The notes below the pieces were generated by a model. It worked only from the letters and a program-made list of their open reading frames with translations, made no database searches and had not been told where the DNA came from. From CAWBOY01 sp963790585 (lineage in GTDB: Bacteria > Planctomycetota > Planctomycetia > Gemmatales > Gemmataceae), in assembly GCA_963790585.1 (NCBI GenBank), contig CAWBOY010000004.1:310001-374000 (forward strand): DNA of 64,000 nt. Reading direction: 5' to 3'. The translations under genes were made by a program, and so were the position numbers. Below, one piece after another: positions 17,921 to 28,232 of this stretch (within the stretch, counting starts at the first letter, position 1; the number at the start of each line of letters is the position of its first letter).

Positions 17921-19237
17921 ATGAGCCTAACACCTCCCGATACGGTTCGGAAACTCCAGGAGACGTTGCATGCCAAAGCGAAGAGAGCACCCACCTATCG
18001 GTTCTATGCGTTGTACGACAAGGTGTACCGGGCCGATGTGCTGGGCCATGCGTACCTGTGCTGTGCCGCTAACGACGGCGCGGCGGGGGTGGATGGCCAG
18101 ACGTTCACGGACATCGAGGAGTACGGGCTGGACCGTTGGCTGGGTGAACTGACGGAAGAACTCCGAAACAAAGCGTATCGCCCGCAAGCAGTCCGACGGG
18201 TGTACATACCGAAGTCGGATGGCAAACAGCGACCGTTGGGCATTCCAACGATCCGCGACCGTGTCGTGCAGATGGCTGTGTTGCTCGTCTTGGAGCCGAT
18301 CTTCGAGGCGGACTTGCAGCCGGAACAATTTGCTTATCGGCAAGGCCGAAGCGCTCTGGACGCGATCGAGCAGGTCCAATTGTTGCTAGACAACGGGCAT
18401 ACGGAGATTGTCGATGCGGACTTGAGTGGGTACTTCGATAGCATCCCCCACGCCGAGTTAATGGCATCGGTGAGCCGACGGCTTAGTGACGGGCTACTAC
18501 TGGCCCTGATCAAAAGCTGGTTGGAGGCACCGGTGGAAGACCTTGGAGATCGTGGGGACAAGCGTCGAACGACTCGCAACAAGGACGAGGGTCGCGGCAC
18601 CCCGCAAGGGGGCGTGCTCTCGCCGCTGCTGGCGAATCTCTACATGCGTCGCTTCGTGCTGGGCTGGAAGACAAACGGGCATGCCAATCGTCTTGAGGCG
18701 CGTATCGTCAATTATGCGGACGACTTTGTGATCTGCTGCCGTGGTACGGCTCTTGAAGCCGAGGCGGTGATGCGGCGCATGATGTCGAAGCTGCGGTTGA
18801 CGGTGAACGAGACGAAGACCCGGGTTTGCCGCTTGCCGGACGAGACGTTTTCGTTTTTGGGTTACACGTTCGGTCGGAACTGGTCGCCGAAGACGGGGCG
18901 TAGCTACATCGGTCCCCGTCCGGCCGTCAAGAAGATCCACGGGATCTGTGAGGTGATCCGCGATCAGACCAGCCGAACGTGGCAGTGGTTGTCTTGCCGG
19001 GCGTTAATAACTCGCGTCAACAGCCGACTGGTGGGCTGGGCGAACTATTTTTGTCTCGGTAACACGGCCCCGGCCATGAAGCAGGTGATGGCGCACACCT
19101 GTCAACGGCTCCGTCAGTGGCTGGGTCGGAAGCACCGCGTGCAGGGTACGGCCCGACAGTGTTATTCGGATCGTTACCTGCGTGAGGACCTGGGATTAGT
19201 GTGGCTTCCAGGGCGACCGCGACCTCGCGTCTTGTGA
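17921..19237 (+). CDS. ltrA: Group II intron reverse transcriptase/maturase
   Basis: Intron-encoded protein of 438 aa that acts as maturase in splicing and as reverse transcriptase in retrohoming. RT motifs are in order: VRRVYIPKSDGKQRPLGIPT (RT1-2), FAYRQGRSALDAI (RT3), VDADLSGYFDSIPH (RT4), GTPQGGVLSPLLANLYM and the catalytic RIVNYADDFVICC (RT5, YADD), FSFLGYTF (RT7). The thumb/X domain is seen as LITRVNSRLVGWANYF. No HNH/En domain follows, as in endonuclease-less introns. ATG 17921 is preferred over upstream GTG 17858 because CCAGGAG precedes it by 7 bp. No frameshift, so it may be active. Confidence 0.96.
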   Translation: MSLTPPDTVRKLQETLHAKAKRAPTYRFYALYDKVYRADVLGHAYLCCAANDGAAGVDGQTFTDIEEYGLDRWLGELTEELRNKAYRPQAVRRVYIPKSDGKQRPLGIPTIRDRVVQMAVLLVLEPIFEADLQPEQFAYRQGRSALDAIEQVQLLLDNGHTEIVDADLSGYFDSIPHAELMASVSRRLSDGLLLALIKSWLEAPVEDLGDRGDKRRTTRNKDEGRGTPQGGVLSPLLANLYMRRFVLGWKTNGHANRLEARIVNYADDFVICCRGTALEAEAVMRRMMSKLRLTVNETKTRVCRLPDETFSFLGYTFGRNWSPKTGRSYIGPRPAVKKIHGICEVIRDQTSRTWQWLSCRALITRVNSRLVGWANYFCLGNTAPAMKQVMAHTCQRLRQWLGRKHRVQGTARQCYSDRYLREDLGLVWLPGRPRPRVL

Positions 19238-19263
19238 GCGAACGCATGAGTTACCTTGTCCGA

Positions 19264-19296
19264 GAGCCGGATGCCTTAATAGGGCCCGTCCGGTTC
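19264..19296 (+). ncRNA. Group II intron domain V
   Basis: 33-nt hairpin beginning GAGCCGG and ending CCGGTTC, containing the catalytic AGC triad near its start; this is the most conserved element of group II ribozymes. It lies 26 bp after the maturase stop. Confidence 0.85.
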
Positions 19297-19408
19297 GACG
19301 AGCGGGAAGTGGAAACGGGGCATGGCCGGGAGATTGAGGCACCGGCCAACGAAAGGGCCGGATACCGCTGGACTCGACCTAAACCACCGCGCCACTTCTC
19401 GACTCTAC

Positions 19409-19424
19409 TTCGGATAGGCTCTTA
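19409..19424. repeat. Family F palindrome, 3' exon end
   Basis: TTCGGATAGGCTCTTA, the distal arm of the palindrome split by the group II intron. The spacer 19425-19745 beyond it holds no gene that I can recognise and is leader for the giant surface protein. Confidence 0.9.
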
Positions 19425-19745
19425 ATGGCCCTGATTGTAAGGGTTTGTAAAGAGGGTGTTGCGTGACGTGCCAGGAAGGCTAAACTGATTCAGTAAGCCG
19501 TCAGATAGTGATGCTTTAAACTTTGGGATATTCGGCAGCTTTCTTAAGTAACAGAAGCTGCACGGACGGACTCATCCATAGAACCGACATGACCGAGACG
19601 AAAAGGCTCACTTGAGCGCCAATAATTTCTGGACATGACGTCCCCTTGAAATACGATCCAATTGTTCTGATTTTTGCATTCACGCGCCATCACGGCTCAG
19701 CGACTAAGACCCGCTTAGCCTTTTCAAAGCGCCGAGGTAATTTCC

Positions 19746-22700
19746 ATGGGCTGGCTTTCTCGACTGTTTCCGCGAAGCTCCGCACGTCGACTCACCAGGA
19801 CTTATAAACCTCGCTTGGAAACGCTTGAAGATCGCACCGTGCTGACGTTCCAGTATTTCGGCGGCCCGTTGCTGGCACACGTCCAGATCCAGAGTTTGTA
19901 TTATGGCTCCCAGTGGGCGACCGACCCGACCTTGACGCCACTGATGGGCAAGCTCGATGGCTATTTGTCTTACATCGTCAATAGCCCATTCATGGACCAG
20001 CTGAATATTTATAATGTTTATCGAGGATCGTTCACTCCGGGTGTTATCGATAGCTCCGCATTGCCGTCGACCGTCGACGATTCTCAAATTCAGGTCGACT
20101 TGGCCAACGACATTAATTCAAACCTCGTTGTCAATCCAGGGGGAGTCAATAACGACCGCCTGTATTTCATCTACGTCGAGCCCGGCGTCGTGATCACTCA
20201 GGGTGGTGGCAACAGTGTCAACGACTTTTTGGGCTATCACAACGCTACCCAGGCATCGGTGAATGGCCAGGTAGATAACGTATATTACGCGGTAATCCCT
20301 TATCACGCTGCCCCCAACGCGTTCGTCGATGGCTTGCCCTACGAACCATTCGACTCTTTTGGGTTTGTTTCCGCCCATGAACTCGGCGAGGCGGTCACCG
20401 ATCCGATTCCCGGAGCAGGCTGGTACGATGACACGAATCCAAATCCTGGTCTTCAGGGCGAGGTCGGAGATACGGTCGATGCCTATTACGGTTATAACTA
20501 TGGCGGTGTCGGCACATCGACGCAGTTAGGGGAATATCTCGTTCAAAGGATTTCCGATATCCAAGATCAGCCCTTAACGATCAAAACTTCCGCAGAGCCT
20601 GTTGGCGTCTTTCTTTCTCTGTCGAACTCCACGATCAGTGTTGAATCGAGCGTCACCCTGACCGCGGAAGTGACTGAGGCTTTAACTGGTGAGCCTTTCG
20701 CCCCGACCGGCACAGTCGATTTCTATGCGGATAATAATCCCGTGCCTTTGGGAACAGCACCTCTCCAAAACGTCGGAGGAATCGAAACGGCAAACCTGAA
20801 CGTCGTCAATTTGACAGGCGGCACCCACCAAATTTCGGCCGTGTACCAAGGGAACGTACTCTACCATTCGCGCACGACCTACTTGCCCACCCCGATCACC
20901 GTAAATCAAGGTCAAAGCACGACCGTAGTCGCTATTTCGCCCGCGAACGTGCATCTGAATCAACCGATCACTTTCACCGCCACGGTGTCAGGGAACCCGA
21001 ATGGAGCGGTCGCTCCTACCGGCATGGTCGATTTCTATGATGGCGTCACACTGCTCGGTTCTAGCCCTCTCCAAACCGTGAAGGGCTCGCAACAGGCAAC
21101 CTTCACGACTTCGACTTTGTCAGCCGGCGACCACTCGATCACGGCCAATTACGACGGCGACACGAGCTTTGTCACCAGTCAATCCGCCCCAGTCACGGCA
21201 ACGATAATCTCGAATCCCACCGTGGCCACCCTCACCAGTGGCAGCGTGAATTCCGTATTTAATACCGCCGCCCAAACGATCATGTTGAGCGGAAGCGTAA
21301 CGAATGCCGCCTCAATCGTGGCCAACGGAAACATCACGTTCAGTCTCCTTCAGGGGTCGACCGTTATCGGCACGCCTGTCACCGCCTCCGTCGACACCAA
21401 CGGCAAGGCCAGTGTGATCTATACGTTGCCCCCTGGTCTGCCCAGTGGGTCTTACACAATCGAAGCCGCTTACGCGGACCCAACTCTGTTCTTTGACAGC
21501 AGCTCCGATTCGTCGAACACACTCACGGTAACGTCGGCCCAGAGCACAGTAGGCGTGGCGAGCAACGTCAACGCGACCTACAGCACCACAGCGCAGACGG
21601 TGTCGTTATCCGCCACGGCTTCCAGCAGCACTGTTGGCGTGAACGAAGGCGCTGTCACATTCAGCATTCTCAACTCGAACAATAAGGTCGTTGGTACGGC
21701 AGTGAGCGCGAGCGTCAATAGTAGCGGCGTCGCGACCGCGACCTACGCATTACCTGCCGGCTTGGTCAATGGCACCTATACAATCCAGGCCAACTACCAT
21801 GACGCCACCGGCGATTACGCCGATGCAAGCGACACGACAAAAACCTTGACGGTCACGGCCGCGCCGACTGTAGTGCTGGATACTGGTAGCATTTCGACGA
21901 TATATAGCACCTCAGGCCAAAACGTCTATTTCCGCGCGGGTGTGACGAGCGGTGGCACAGTGCTTCCTACAGGTTCGATCACGTTTACGCTCCTGGATGC
22001 TAATAATAACGTCATCGGCACGCCTGTGAGCCTGCCCGTCGACTCGAATGGGCAAGCCCTGGCCATGTACACCTTGCCCTCCGGTCAAACAAGCGGCACC
22101 TACACGATCCAGACGGTCTACCACGACAGCAAGGGCAATTACGCCGACAGCACGGATCTCTCGCACACGCTGGTCATCAATCCAGCAAATAGCCTTGTCG
22201 CACAATCGGGCAACCTCAATATCAGCTACAGCCCAACGGCGCAAGTCGTTACACTCACTGCTCGCATCGTCAACGCTGGCGCGAATCCGATTCCCGAAGG
22301 GTCAATCACGTTCAGCGTCATCAACAACAGCAATCAGCCAATTGGCTCCCCCATTACGGCGAACGTCGACAGCAATGGCTCGGCCAGCGTACTGTACACG
22401 ATTCCGGCCGGACAACAGGTCTCGGTTTACCCGGTACGGGCAGTCTATCAAGACTCTCTTGGCAACTATGTCAACAGCACGGATGCCAGCCATGCACTGA
22501 CCATCAATTCCGCGACGAGCTCGGTAGCAGTCAAGACACCCGCCGCGGTGGCTTTTAGCTCTGTTTCCCAGACGGTTAGTCTGACGGCGACTGCCACAGG
22601 CGCCGGCGGCACGCCGTTGACCGAGGGTACGATCACCTTCCGAATTCTGGACAGTAAAAACACACTGGTTGGAATTGCCACAGGTGGAAATGTAAATAGC

Positions 22701-25249
22701 TCAGGCGCGGCAACCGTTGCTTACCCGCTGCCAGCCGCGCTGGCGAGCGGCACTTATTCCATCCAGGCAGTCTATCACGACAGCCTTAGAAACTTCGGCG
22801 ACAGCAGTGACTCGACGCAACGCTTGACGCTCACCGGCGCGGTCACCTCGGTAGCGACTTCGAGTAACTTGACTGCGACCTATTCTCAAGCAAATCAGAA
22901 CGTGACTATATCCGCGACGGCCCTCAGCAACTCGAATCCGGCCGCGGAAGGAAGTGTGACTTTCACAGTCCTGGACAGCAAGAATAATGTGGTCGGCACG
23001 GCTGTGAGCGCTCCGGTGAACGCGAGCGGTCAAGCCTCTGTCACGTATGTTGTTCCCGGCTCGCAAACGCAGGGCACCTATACGATCAAGCTGGCGTATC
23101 ATGATACCCTCGGGAATTATGGTGACAGCACCGACACGTCGCACACCCTCGCCGTCGGCTCCGCAACGAGTAGCCTCGCTCTGAGTGGCAACGTCAGCGC
23201 ACGGCTATAGCCTTACAAGTCAGTCGCTGCCTCTCATTGCGATTGCCAGCAGTAACGGTTCGTTCGCGTCGGAAGGCACAATTACCTTTAGTGTCGTTGA
23301 TGCGAAGAATAATCCCATCGGCACGCCGGTGAGCGCAAACGTAAATCCGGGCGGCCAGGCGACGGTGAACTATGTTCTTCCAGCCGCCCTCGCGACCGGG
23401 GCTTACACCGTCAAAGCCAGCTATGCCGACAGTCTCGGTAATTTCCAGGCCAGCACCGCGTTGTCTCGGACTTTGACTGTGACTTCGGCTACGAGTAGCG
23501 TCGCGGCAACCGGTAATTTCAGCGCAACAATTAGCCCGACTTCGCAAACCGTCGCTCTCAGCGCCGCTGCCACCAGCCATGGATTCGCCATACCGGAAGG
23601 AACCGTTACTTTCAGTCTACTCGGCAGCAACAATTCCGTTATTGGTTCCGCTACCACAGGTACCGTGGGTGGCAATGGAATCGCATCGGTCAACTACGTG
23701 GTGCCGGCTGGATTGGCCAAGGGAACCTACACCGTCCAGGCGGTGTATCACGACTCCCTCGGCAACTTCGCGGACAGCACCGACGCGACGCACTCCTTGA
23801 CGATTTTCCCGGCCTCCGTCGCCACATCCGTGGCTGTGACCTCCAATCTCGTCGCCGGATTTAGCCCGACCGTTCAGAGTGTCATCGTCAACGCCAAGGT
23901 CACGAGCGCTGCCTCTACTGTCTCGACCGGCACAGTCACGATCAGTCTGCTCGATAGCAATAACAACCCGGTGGGCACAGCGACTACCGTCAACGTCAAT
24001 GCCAACGGTCAGGTCAGCGTCAGCTACCCGATCCCGGCCAATCAGGCGGCGGGACGTTACACGATCAAGGCCCTTTATGACGACGCAACTCGTAACTTCG
24101 CCGACAGTACGGATACGTCGCATACCCTGACGATCAACCCTGTTCCGGCCCAGGTCGCGGTCACCGGATTCACTCCTCTCTCTAGTTACACTGGGTTGAG
24201 CTTCAGCCTTACCGCGAGCGTCACGAGCAACGGCGCGAAGGTAACGACAGGCACCGTAACATTCACTGTGCTTGACAACCTCGGCAACCTGCTCGCCACC
24301 AGCCCGGTCATGACAGTGGGCAGCAACGGTCAAGTCGGCAGCACGATCGCACTGCCTCCTGGTCATCCGTTTGGCTTGTTCACCGTAAAGGCTCTGTTCC
24401 ACGACGCCAGCGGCAAATACAGCGATAACACCGCGACCGTCACCGAGACCGTGGCCAATCCGATCAAGACCTTCTATGTGAATAATTTTGGTCTGCTCTA
24501 CGAGCAAAGCTCACAAGGCGGCAATCAGCTCCTTGCCGTCAATATCCAGTCGATCAGCAGCCAGGGCTTCGACGCCAATGGCCATGCCATGATCGACGTC
24601 GTTCGCAACGATGGTATGTCCTTTGAATACCACGACGGCACTGGTTGGGTATCGCTCCAGCCTTATACCTACAAGGCCGAGGCCGGTAACGGCGTCTCGT
24701 ATATCCTCTACGGTAGCGGTCTGCTCTTCCTGTACAACGACGCCACTCAGGGATTGACGTACCTCACCAGCAACGTCGTGAACATCAGTGCCGGCACGGA
24801 TAAGACGGCGCCAACATGGTCGTCGCGCTTTAAACGGCGGCTCAGTCCTGGAGTACAGCACCGCCTCCGGCTTCCACACCATCGCCAGCGGCGTCAGCAG
24901 TATTAGCGCGGGCCAGAACGGGGCGATCGCCTACATCGTTCAGGGCAACCTGAGCCTATATCAGGATGCGACCAATTCCGCATCGCTTCTGACCACGAAC
25001 ATCGGCTCGGTCTCGCTCGGTCTTGACCTCAATGGTAAGACAATGGTCAACGCCATCGTCAACGGCGGCTACGGCTTCCAGCTCAATACGACGACAAACA
25101 CGTGGGGCTACCTGGGCTCCAACATCGTGGTCCTGAGCAAGCCGATCCTGGGTACGACAGATATCGTTAGTTCGACAGGTCTGTTAACGCAACTCGATCC
25201 GGCCGGCGACCTCAGCATTCTGGGATCGAACGTCAAGGACGCTCGTTGA
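19746..25249 (+). CDS. Giant Ig-like repeat surface protein, frameshifted
   Basis: Extracellular or cell-surface protein of about 1,830 aa. The N-terminus KPRLETLEDRTVLT is the planctomycete LExLEDR-type motif of large exported proteins. Residues about 35-290 form a domain with VSAHELGEAVTDPIPGAGWYDD and GEVGDTVDAY, resembling the HExxEAVTDP signature of EXORDIUM/phosphate-induced-like domains and of gluzincin peptidases. About twelve Ig-like (Big_3/Big_3_5 type) domains follow, ten of them ~90-aa units with 'VTFSILNSNN..GTYTIQANYHD' patterns. The last ~250 aa are shorter beta repeats. Frame breaks lie near 23200, 24808 and 24830 (the sense continues through all). Likely roles are adhesion or S-layer association; this is inferred. 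Confidence 0.87.
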
Positions 25250-25275
25250 CGTTTCGCGCCGTTTAGCCGCGAACA

Positions 25276-25346
25276 GAGCCTGAAGCGTAAGCGAAGAGCA
25301 TTTGTGTTTGAGAATACAAAATGCTCTTCGCTTACGCTTCAGGCTC
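25276..25346. repeat. Intergenic palindrome (family A, copy A3)
   Basis: Arms GAGCCTGAAGCGTAAGCGAA and TTCGCTTACGCTTCAGGCTC with an AT-rich centre. It lies between the convergent ends of the surface protein and the quinone reductase genes. Confidence 0.9.
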
Positions 25347-25370
25347 CGTAACATCGCGTTATTGATTTGT

Positions 25371-26369
25371 TCACATCGTTACGACAACTTTCCCCACCAG
25401 CGACCCCGCTTTTCCTACCGTGTTCTCCTCCAGAAAGCGATGCGCTGCCGCCGCCTCTTGGAGCGGAAACGTTCGCCCGATGGCCGGTTGGAGCTTACCC
25501 GCTTCCAACCAACGATTGATGTCATCGGCGGAGCGGCGTTGCTCGTCCGGCGAGGCGTTGAACATGGCGAAGCCGAACAGGCTTAACCCTTTGACATAGA
25601 ACGGGCCGACGGGAAACGGTGGCTGCGCGGTCCGGCCAGCGATGATGACGATGCGGCCGCGCGGCGCCATCAGTGGCACGATGTTCATGAAATCAGGTTC
25701 CCGCTGAGTCTCGTACCACACGTCGAGCCCGCGCCCGCCCGTGAACTCTTTGACGGCCGCGGCGACGTCATCGGTCTTGTAGTTCAGAACGCGATCAGCT
25801 CCCCACTTCTTGCAGATTTCCGCCTTCTCCGCACTGCCGACGGTGGTGACGACCTTCGCTCCGCTCGCTTTGGTCATTTGCACCACCATCGAGCCGACGC
25901 CGCCGGTGCCGCCGTTGACGAACAGCGTTTCGCCAGCCTTGAGATGGGCCGTCTGGAATACGCCGAGGTGAGCCGTGATCCCGGTCAGCGCCACCGCTGC
26001 CGCCGTCCTATCGCTCACCTTCGCCGGCGTCGGATAAAGATGGTCCTGATGGACGCTGGCAAACTCCGCCAGCGCCCCTTGGCGACCGAGCAGCCCTTGA
26101 TTGGAACCCCACACGCGCTGACCCACCTGGAAGCGCGTCACGCCCGGTCCGACGGCCGTGACCGTTCCCGCCAGATCGCTGCCGCCGACGATGAACGGCT
26201 TCGGCAACGTCATCGGCACGGTCCCGGCCCGGATGTATACGTCGATTGGATTAATGGCCGACGCTCCAACTTTGACGAGCACCTCACCCTCCTTCGGCGT
26301 CGGCGTCGGCAGATCGCCGTAACGAATCACGTCGACTGTTCCTGGGGCTTCGAGAAAGGCGGCTTTCAT
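25371..26369 (-). CDS. Zinc-less MDR quinone oxidoreductase
   Basis: NADPH:quinone reductase-like enzyme of the medium-chain dehydrogenase/reductase superfamily, 332 aa, cytoplasmic. The GroES-like half carries SAINPIDVYIRAGTVP and GSDLAGTVTAVGPGV. The cofactor half has the motif LFVNGGTGGVGSMVVQ near residue 150, with the SAEKAEICKKWGADRVLNY segment following. The zinc-ligand Cys/His set of alcohol dehydrogenases is missing, which fits the quinone reductase branch. The start ATG at 26369 faces the repeat element at 26423-26764. Substrate not predictable. Confidence 0.9.
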   Translation of the reverse strand: MKAAFLEAPGTVDVIRYGDLPTPTPKEGEVLVKVGASAINPIDVYIRAGTVPMTLPKPFIVGGSDLAGTVTAVGPGVTRFQVGQRVWGSNQGLLGRQGALAEFASVHQDHLYPTPAKVSDRTAAAVALTGITAHLGVFQTAHLKAGETLFVNGGTGGVGSMVVQMTKASGAKVVTTVGSAEKAEICKKWGADRVLNYKTDDVAAAVKEFTGGRGLDVWYETQREPDFMNIVPLMAPRGRIVIIAGRTAQPPFPVGPFYVKGLSLFGFAMFNASPDEQRRSADDINRWLEAGKLQPAIGRTFPLQEAAAAHRFLEENTVGKAGSLVGKVVVTM

Positions 26370-26422
26370 GGCTAGTCTCCATTACGATGAGGGATCCAAC
26401 GCGTGGTAAGGCGGCGAAGGAC

Positions 26423-26764
26423 AAGGCACAATCAAAAATGCTTCTCTGCTAAATTACGGGCTTGCGACGTAACACCGTCCAAGCCCCCCAATGTTCCGCG
26501 CGGAACATTGCTTGCCGACCGTCGCGCCAAAAATGCACATGACCTTGGCGCGACGGTCGGCCAACACAACCGCTTGACAGCATTGGTTTTGCGCTGCGGC
26601 CCGGACCGTCGCGCCAAGATTTGCGTGAGGTACCCCCCCTTGGCGCCGGTCCATCTCATTCTTTTCAAACCGTCATTATGGATTACATTGCGCGTACTCA
26701 CACAGAACTCCCGCGCACTGCCTACCCGAATCCCTCCGGAAACGGTCAAACTGAGATTGAGGCC
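26423..26764 (+). repeat. Dispersed structured repeat (family H), copy 1
   Basis: 342-bp sequence that recurs at 39924-40264 with about 80-85% identity by eye. In order: hairpin GGGCTTGCGACG/CGTCCAAGCCC (26459-26487); palindrome AATGTTCCGCGCGGAACATT (26490-26509); motif GACCGTCGCGCCAA direct (26517), inverted (26545-26558) and direct (26604); a TTGACA box at 26574-26579; and a C-run (26632-26639). It has no coding capacity and no terminal repeats of a known IS. Confidence 0.9.
26490..26509. promoter_or_regulatory. 20-bp perfect palindrome, parS-like
   Basis: AATGTTCCGCGCGGAACATT. The core TGTTCCGCGCGGAACA shares the outer half-sites of the ParB site parS (TGTTTCACGTGAAACA and relatives) but has CGCG in place of the central ACGT. 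The same core occurs at 39994-40009 and 59520-59535. Protein binding is inferred only. Confidence 0.6.
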
Positions 26765-26805
26765 AGTCACCCTCTTCAGCGGTTATAATAACTGCGCGAG
26801 CCGGT

Positions 26806-26875
26806 GGCGTATGTGTGCCATGCTTCGGTACTCCAAAGCATGCTTTCGAGTACCGAAGCATGGCACACATACGCC
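26806..26875. repeat. Intergenic palindrome (family G, copy G1)
   Basis: 70-bp palindrome with arms GGCGTATGTGTGCCATGCTT and AAGCATGGCACACATACGCC and a second, nested palindrome AAAGCATGCTTTC at its centre. It lies upstream of the hppD start. Confidence 0.9.
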
Positions 26876-26897
26876 AGCGCGTGGTTCTGTCGTAGGG

Positions 26898-26950
26898 TGC
26901 GATGCTTTCGTACTCGAAAGCATGCTTTGGAGTACCAAAGCATGGCACAC
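26898..26950. repeat. Intergenic palindrome (family G, copy G2)
   Basis: Related to G1 and 23 bp from it: GATGCTTTCGTACTCGAAAG then CATGCTTTGGAGTACCAAAG and CATGGCACAC. It ends about 57 bp before hppD, so it would be in the mRNA leader or the promoter. Confidence 0.85.
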
Positions 26951-27006
26951 ATGCATCACACTCACCGGGTTTCGCGTATTTCTCAACCGGCCCCAAGGAT
27001 CTCCTC

Positions 27007-28113
27007 ATGTCCCTTGACGAGCTTGGCCTTCGGCGCATCGACCATGTCCGCTTCTTCGTCGGCAATGCGCGCCAGTCGGCTTATTTTTATCGCAACGCGT
27101 TTGGTTTTGAGGTCCTCGGCTATGCCGGGCTAGAGACTAAGACGAAACACGAAGCGGGCTATGTCATTCGGCAGGGCGACATCACCTTCGTACTGGCTTC
27201 GCCGCTCGGGCCTGAGCACCCGGAAGCGTATCGCATCGTCTTGCACGGCGACGGCGTTCAAGACATCGCCTTGGAGGTCGACGACGTCCGCCGCGCGTTT
27301 GAATGCACGCTGCGTCGCGGTGCCGAGGGGGTCAAAGGGCCGACCTTGCTCGAAGATGAGCATGGCGTCTATGAATACGCTATCATCCGCGCCTATGGCG
27401 ACACGACGCACACGCTCGTCAACCGCGATCGTTATCGCGGCCTATTCATGCCCGGGTATAAAGCCCTCGACGCGGATCGCTATAGTCCGCGAAAGTTCAA
27501 GGAGGCGGGGCTCAAGTCGATCGATCACATCGTCGGCAACGTCGAAGAAGGGAAGATGAACGACTGGATTCACTTCTACGAAAAAGTGCTTGGCTTCGCC
27601 CAGCTCGTCAGCTTCGATGACAAGGACATCAGCACCGAATACTCCGCCCTGATGTCAAAGGTCGTGCAAGGCGGCGCGGGCCGGATCAAGTTCCCCATCA
27701 ACGAGCCGGCCAAGAGTCGCCGGCGCTCGCAGATCGAGGAATATCTCAATTTCTATCGCGGCCCCGGCGTGCAGCATATCGCACTGTCGACGGACAATAT
27801 CATCGAGACGGTTCGCGCACTGCGCTTCAACGACGTCTCGTTTTTGCGCGTGCCCAAGGCCTATTACGACCTGCTTCCCGAGCGCATCGGTCCGATCGAT
27901 GAGGACATGGCCGAGCTGGCCGAGCTGGGCATCCTCGTGGATCGCGATGATGAAGGCTACATGCTCCAGATATTCACCAAGCCCGTCGAAGATCGGCCCA
28001 CGGTATTCTTCGAGATCATCGAACGCCACGGCTCGAAGAGCTTCGGCAAAGGCAACTTCAAAGCTCTCTTCGAGGCGATCGAACGCGAACAGGCACGACG
28101 CGGAACATTATAG
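27007..28113 (+). CDS. hppD: 4-Hydroxyphenylpyruvate dioxygenase
   Basis: Fe(II) enzyme converting 4-hydroxyphenylpyruvate to homogentisate in tyrosine breakdown, 368 aa. The two vicinal-oxygen-chelate halves are clear. Iron ligands are His in SIDHIVGNV (near 178), His in VQHIALSTDN (near 258) and Glu in VFFEIIERHG (near 338). The C-terminal pattern FGKGNFKALFEAIEREQ is the family end signature. The open frame extends upstream to 26902 through palindromic repeats; ATG 27007 is chosen since CAAGGA lies 8 bp before it and the protein then matches family length. No homogentisate dioxygenase gene is nearby. Confidence 0.95.
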   Translation: MSLDELGLRRIDHVRFFVGNARQSAYFYRNAFGFEVLGYAGLETKTKHEAGYVIRQGDITFVLASPLGPEHPEAYRIVLHGDGVQDIALEVDDVRRAFECTLRRGAEGVKGPTLLEDEHGVYEYAIIRAYGDTTHTLVNRDRYRGLFMPGYKALDADRYSPRKFKEAGLKSIDHIVGNVEEGKMNDWIHFYEKVLGFAQLVSFDDKDISTEYSALMSKVVQGGAGRIKFPINEPAKSRRRSQIEEYLNFYRGPGVQHIALSTDNIIETVRALRFNDVSFLRVPKAYYDLLPERIGPIDEDMAELAELGILVDRDDEGYMLQIFTKPVEDRPTVFFEIIERHGSKSFGKGNFKALFEAIEREQARRGTL

Positions 28114-28232
28114 CGATCTTTATTATCCATTTGTCCGCACTAAGAGGCTATCCGAAAAGCTACGTCGCCCTTCCCAGGGTGCCAACTTCTGCTGAATGCA
28201 ACTACATGGGTAGGGGCTTTCCAGAGAGCGTC

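Larger units (their letters stand above)
17417..19408 (+). mobile_element. Complete group II intron, 1992 bp
   Basis: The 5' boundary GTGCG matches the group II consensus GUGYG and the 3' boundary ends ...CTCTAC (AY). Removing 17417-19408 rejoins CCCCTTT to TTCGGATAGGC, exactly the sequence of the uninterrupted palindrome at 31460-31475, so the boundaries are set by an internal empty-site comparison. It encodes a reverse transcriptase/maturase (17921-19237) and a recognisable domain V (19264-19296). Insertion in the T-run directly after a strong stem-loop is the hallmark of class C introns, which target terminator-like hairpins. Confidence 0.95.

Noticed and set aside
21230..24150. Regular ~270-bp DNA periodicity
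   Set aside because: It is due to the tandem Ig-like domains of the surface protein; unit length and variable identity exclude a CRISPR array.
26423..26764. Family H repeat as an insertion sequence
   Set aside because: No transposase frame, no terminal inverted repeats and no target duplication could be found at either copy, so it is listed as a structured repeat only.
26902..27006. Upstream extension of hppD
   Set aside because: The codons are palindromic repeat DNA; ATG 27007 has a ribosome site and matches family start.
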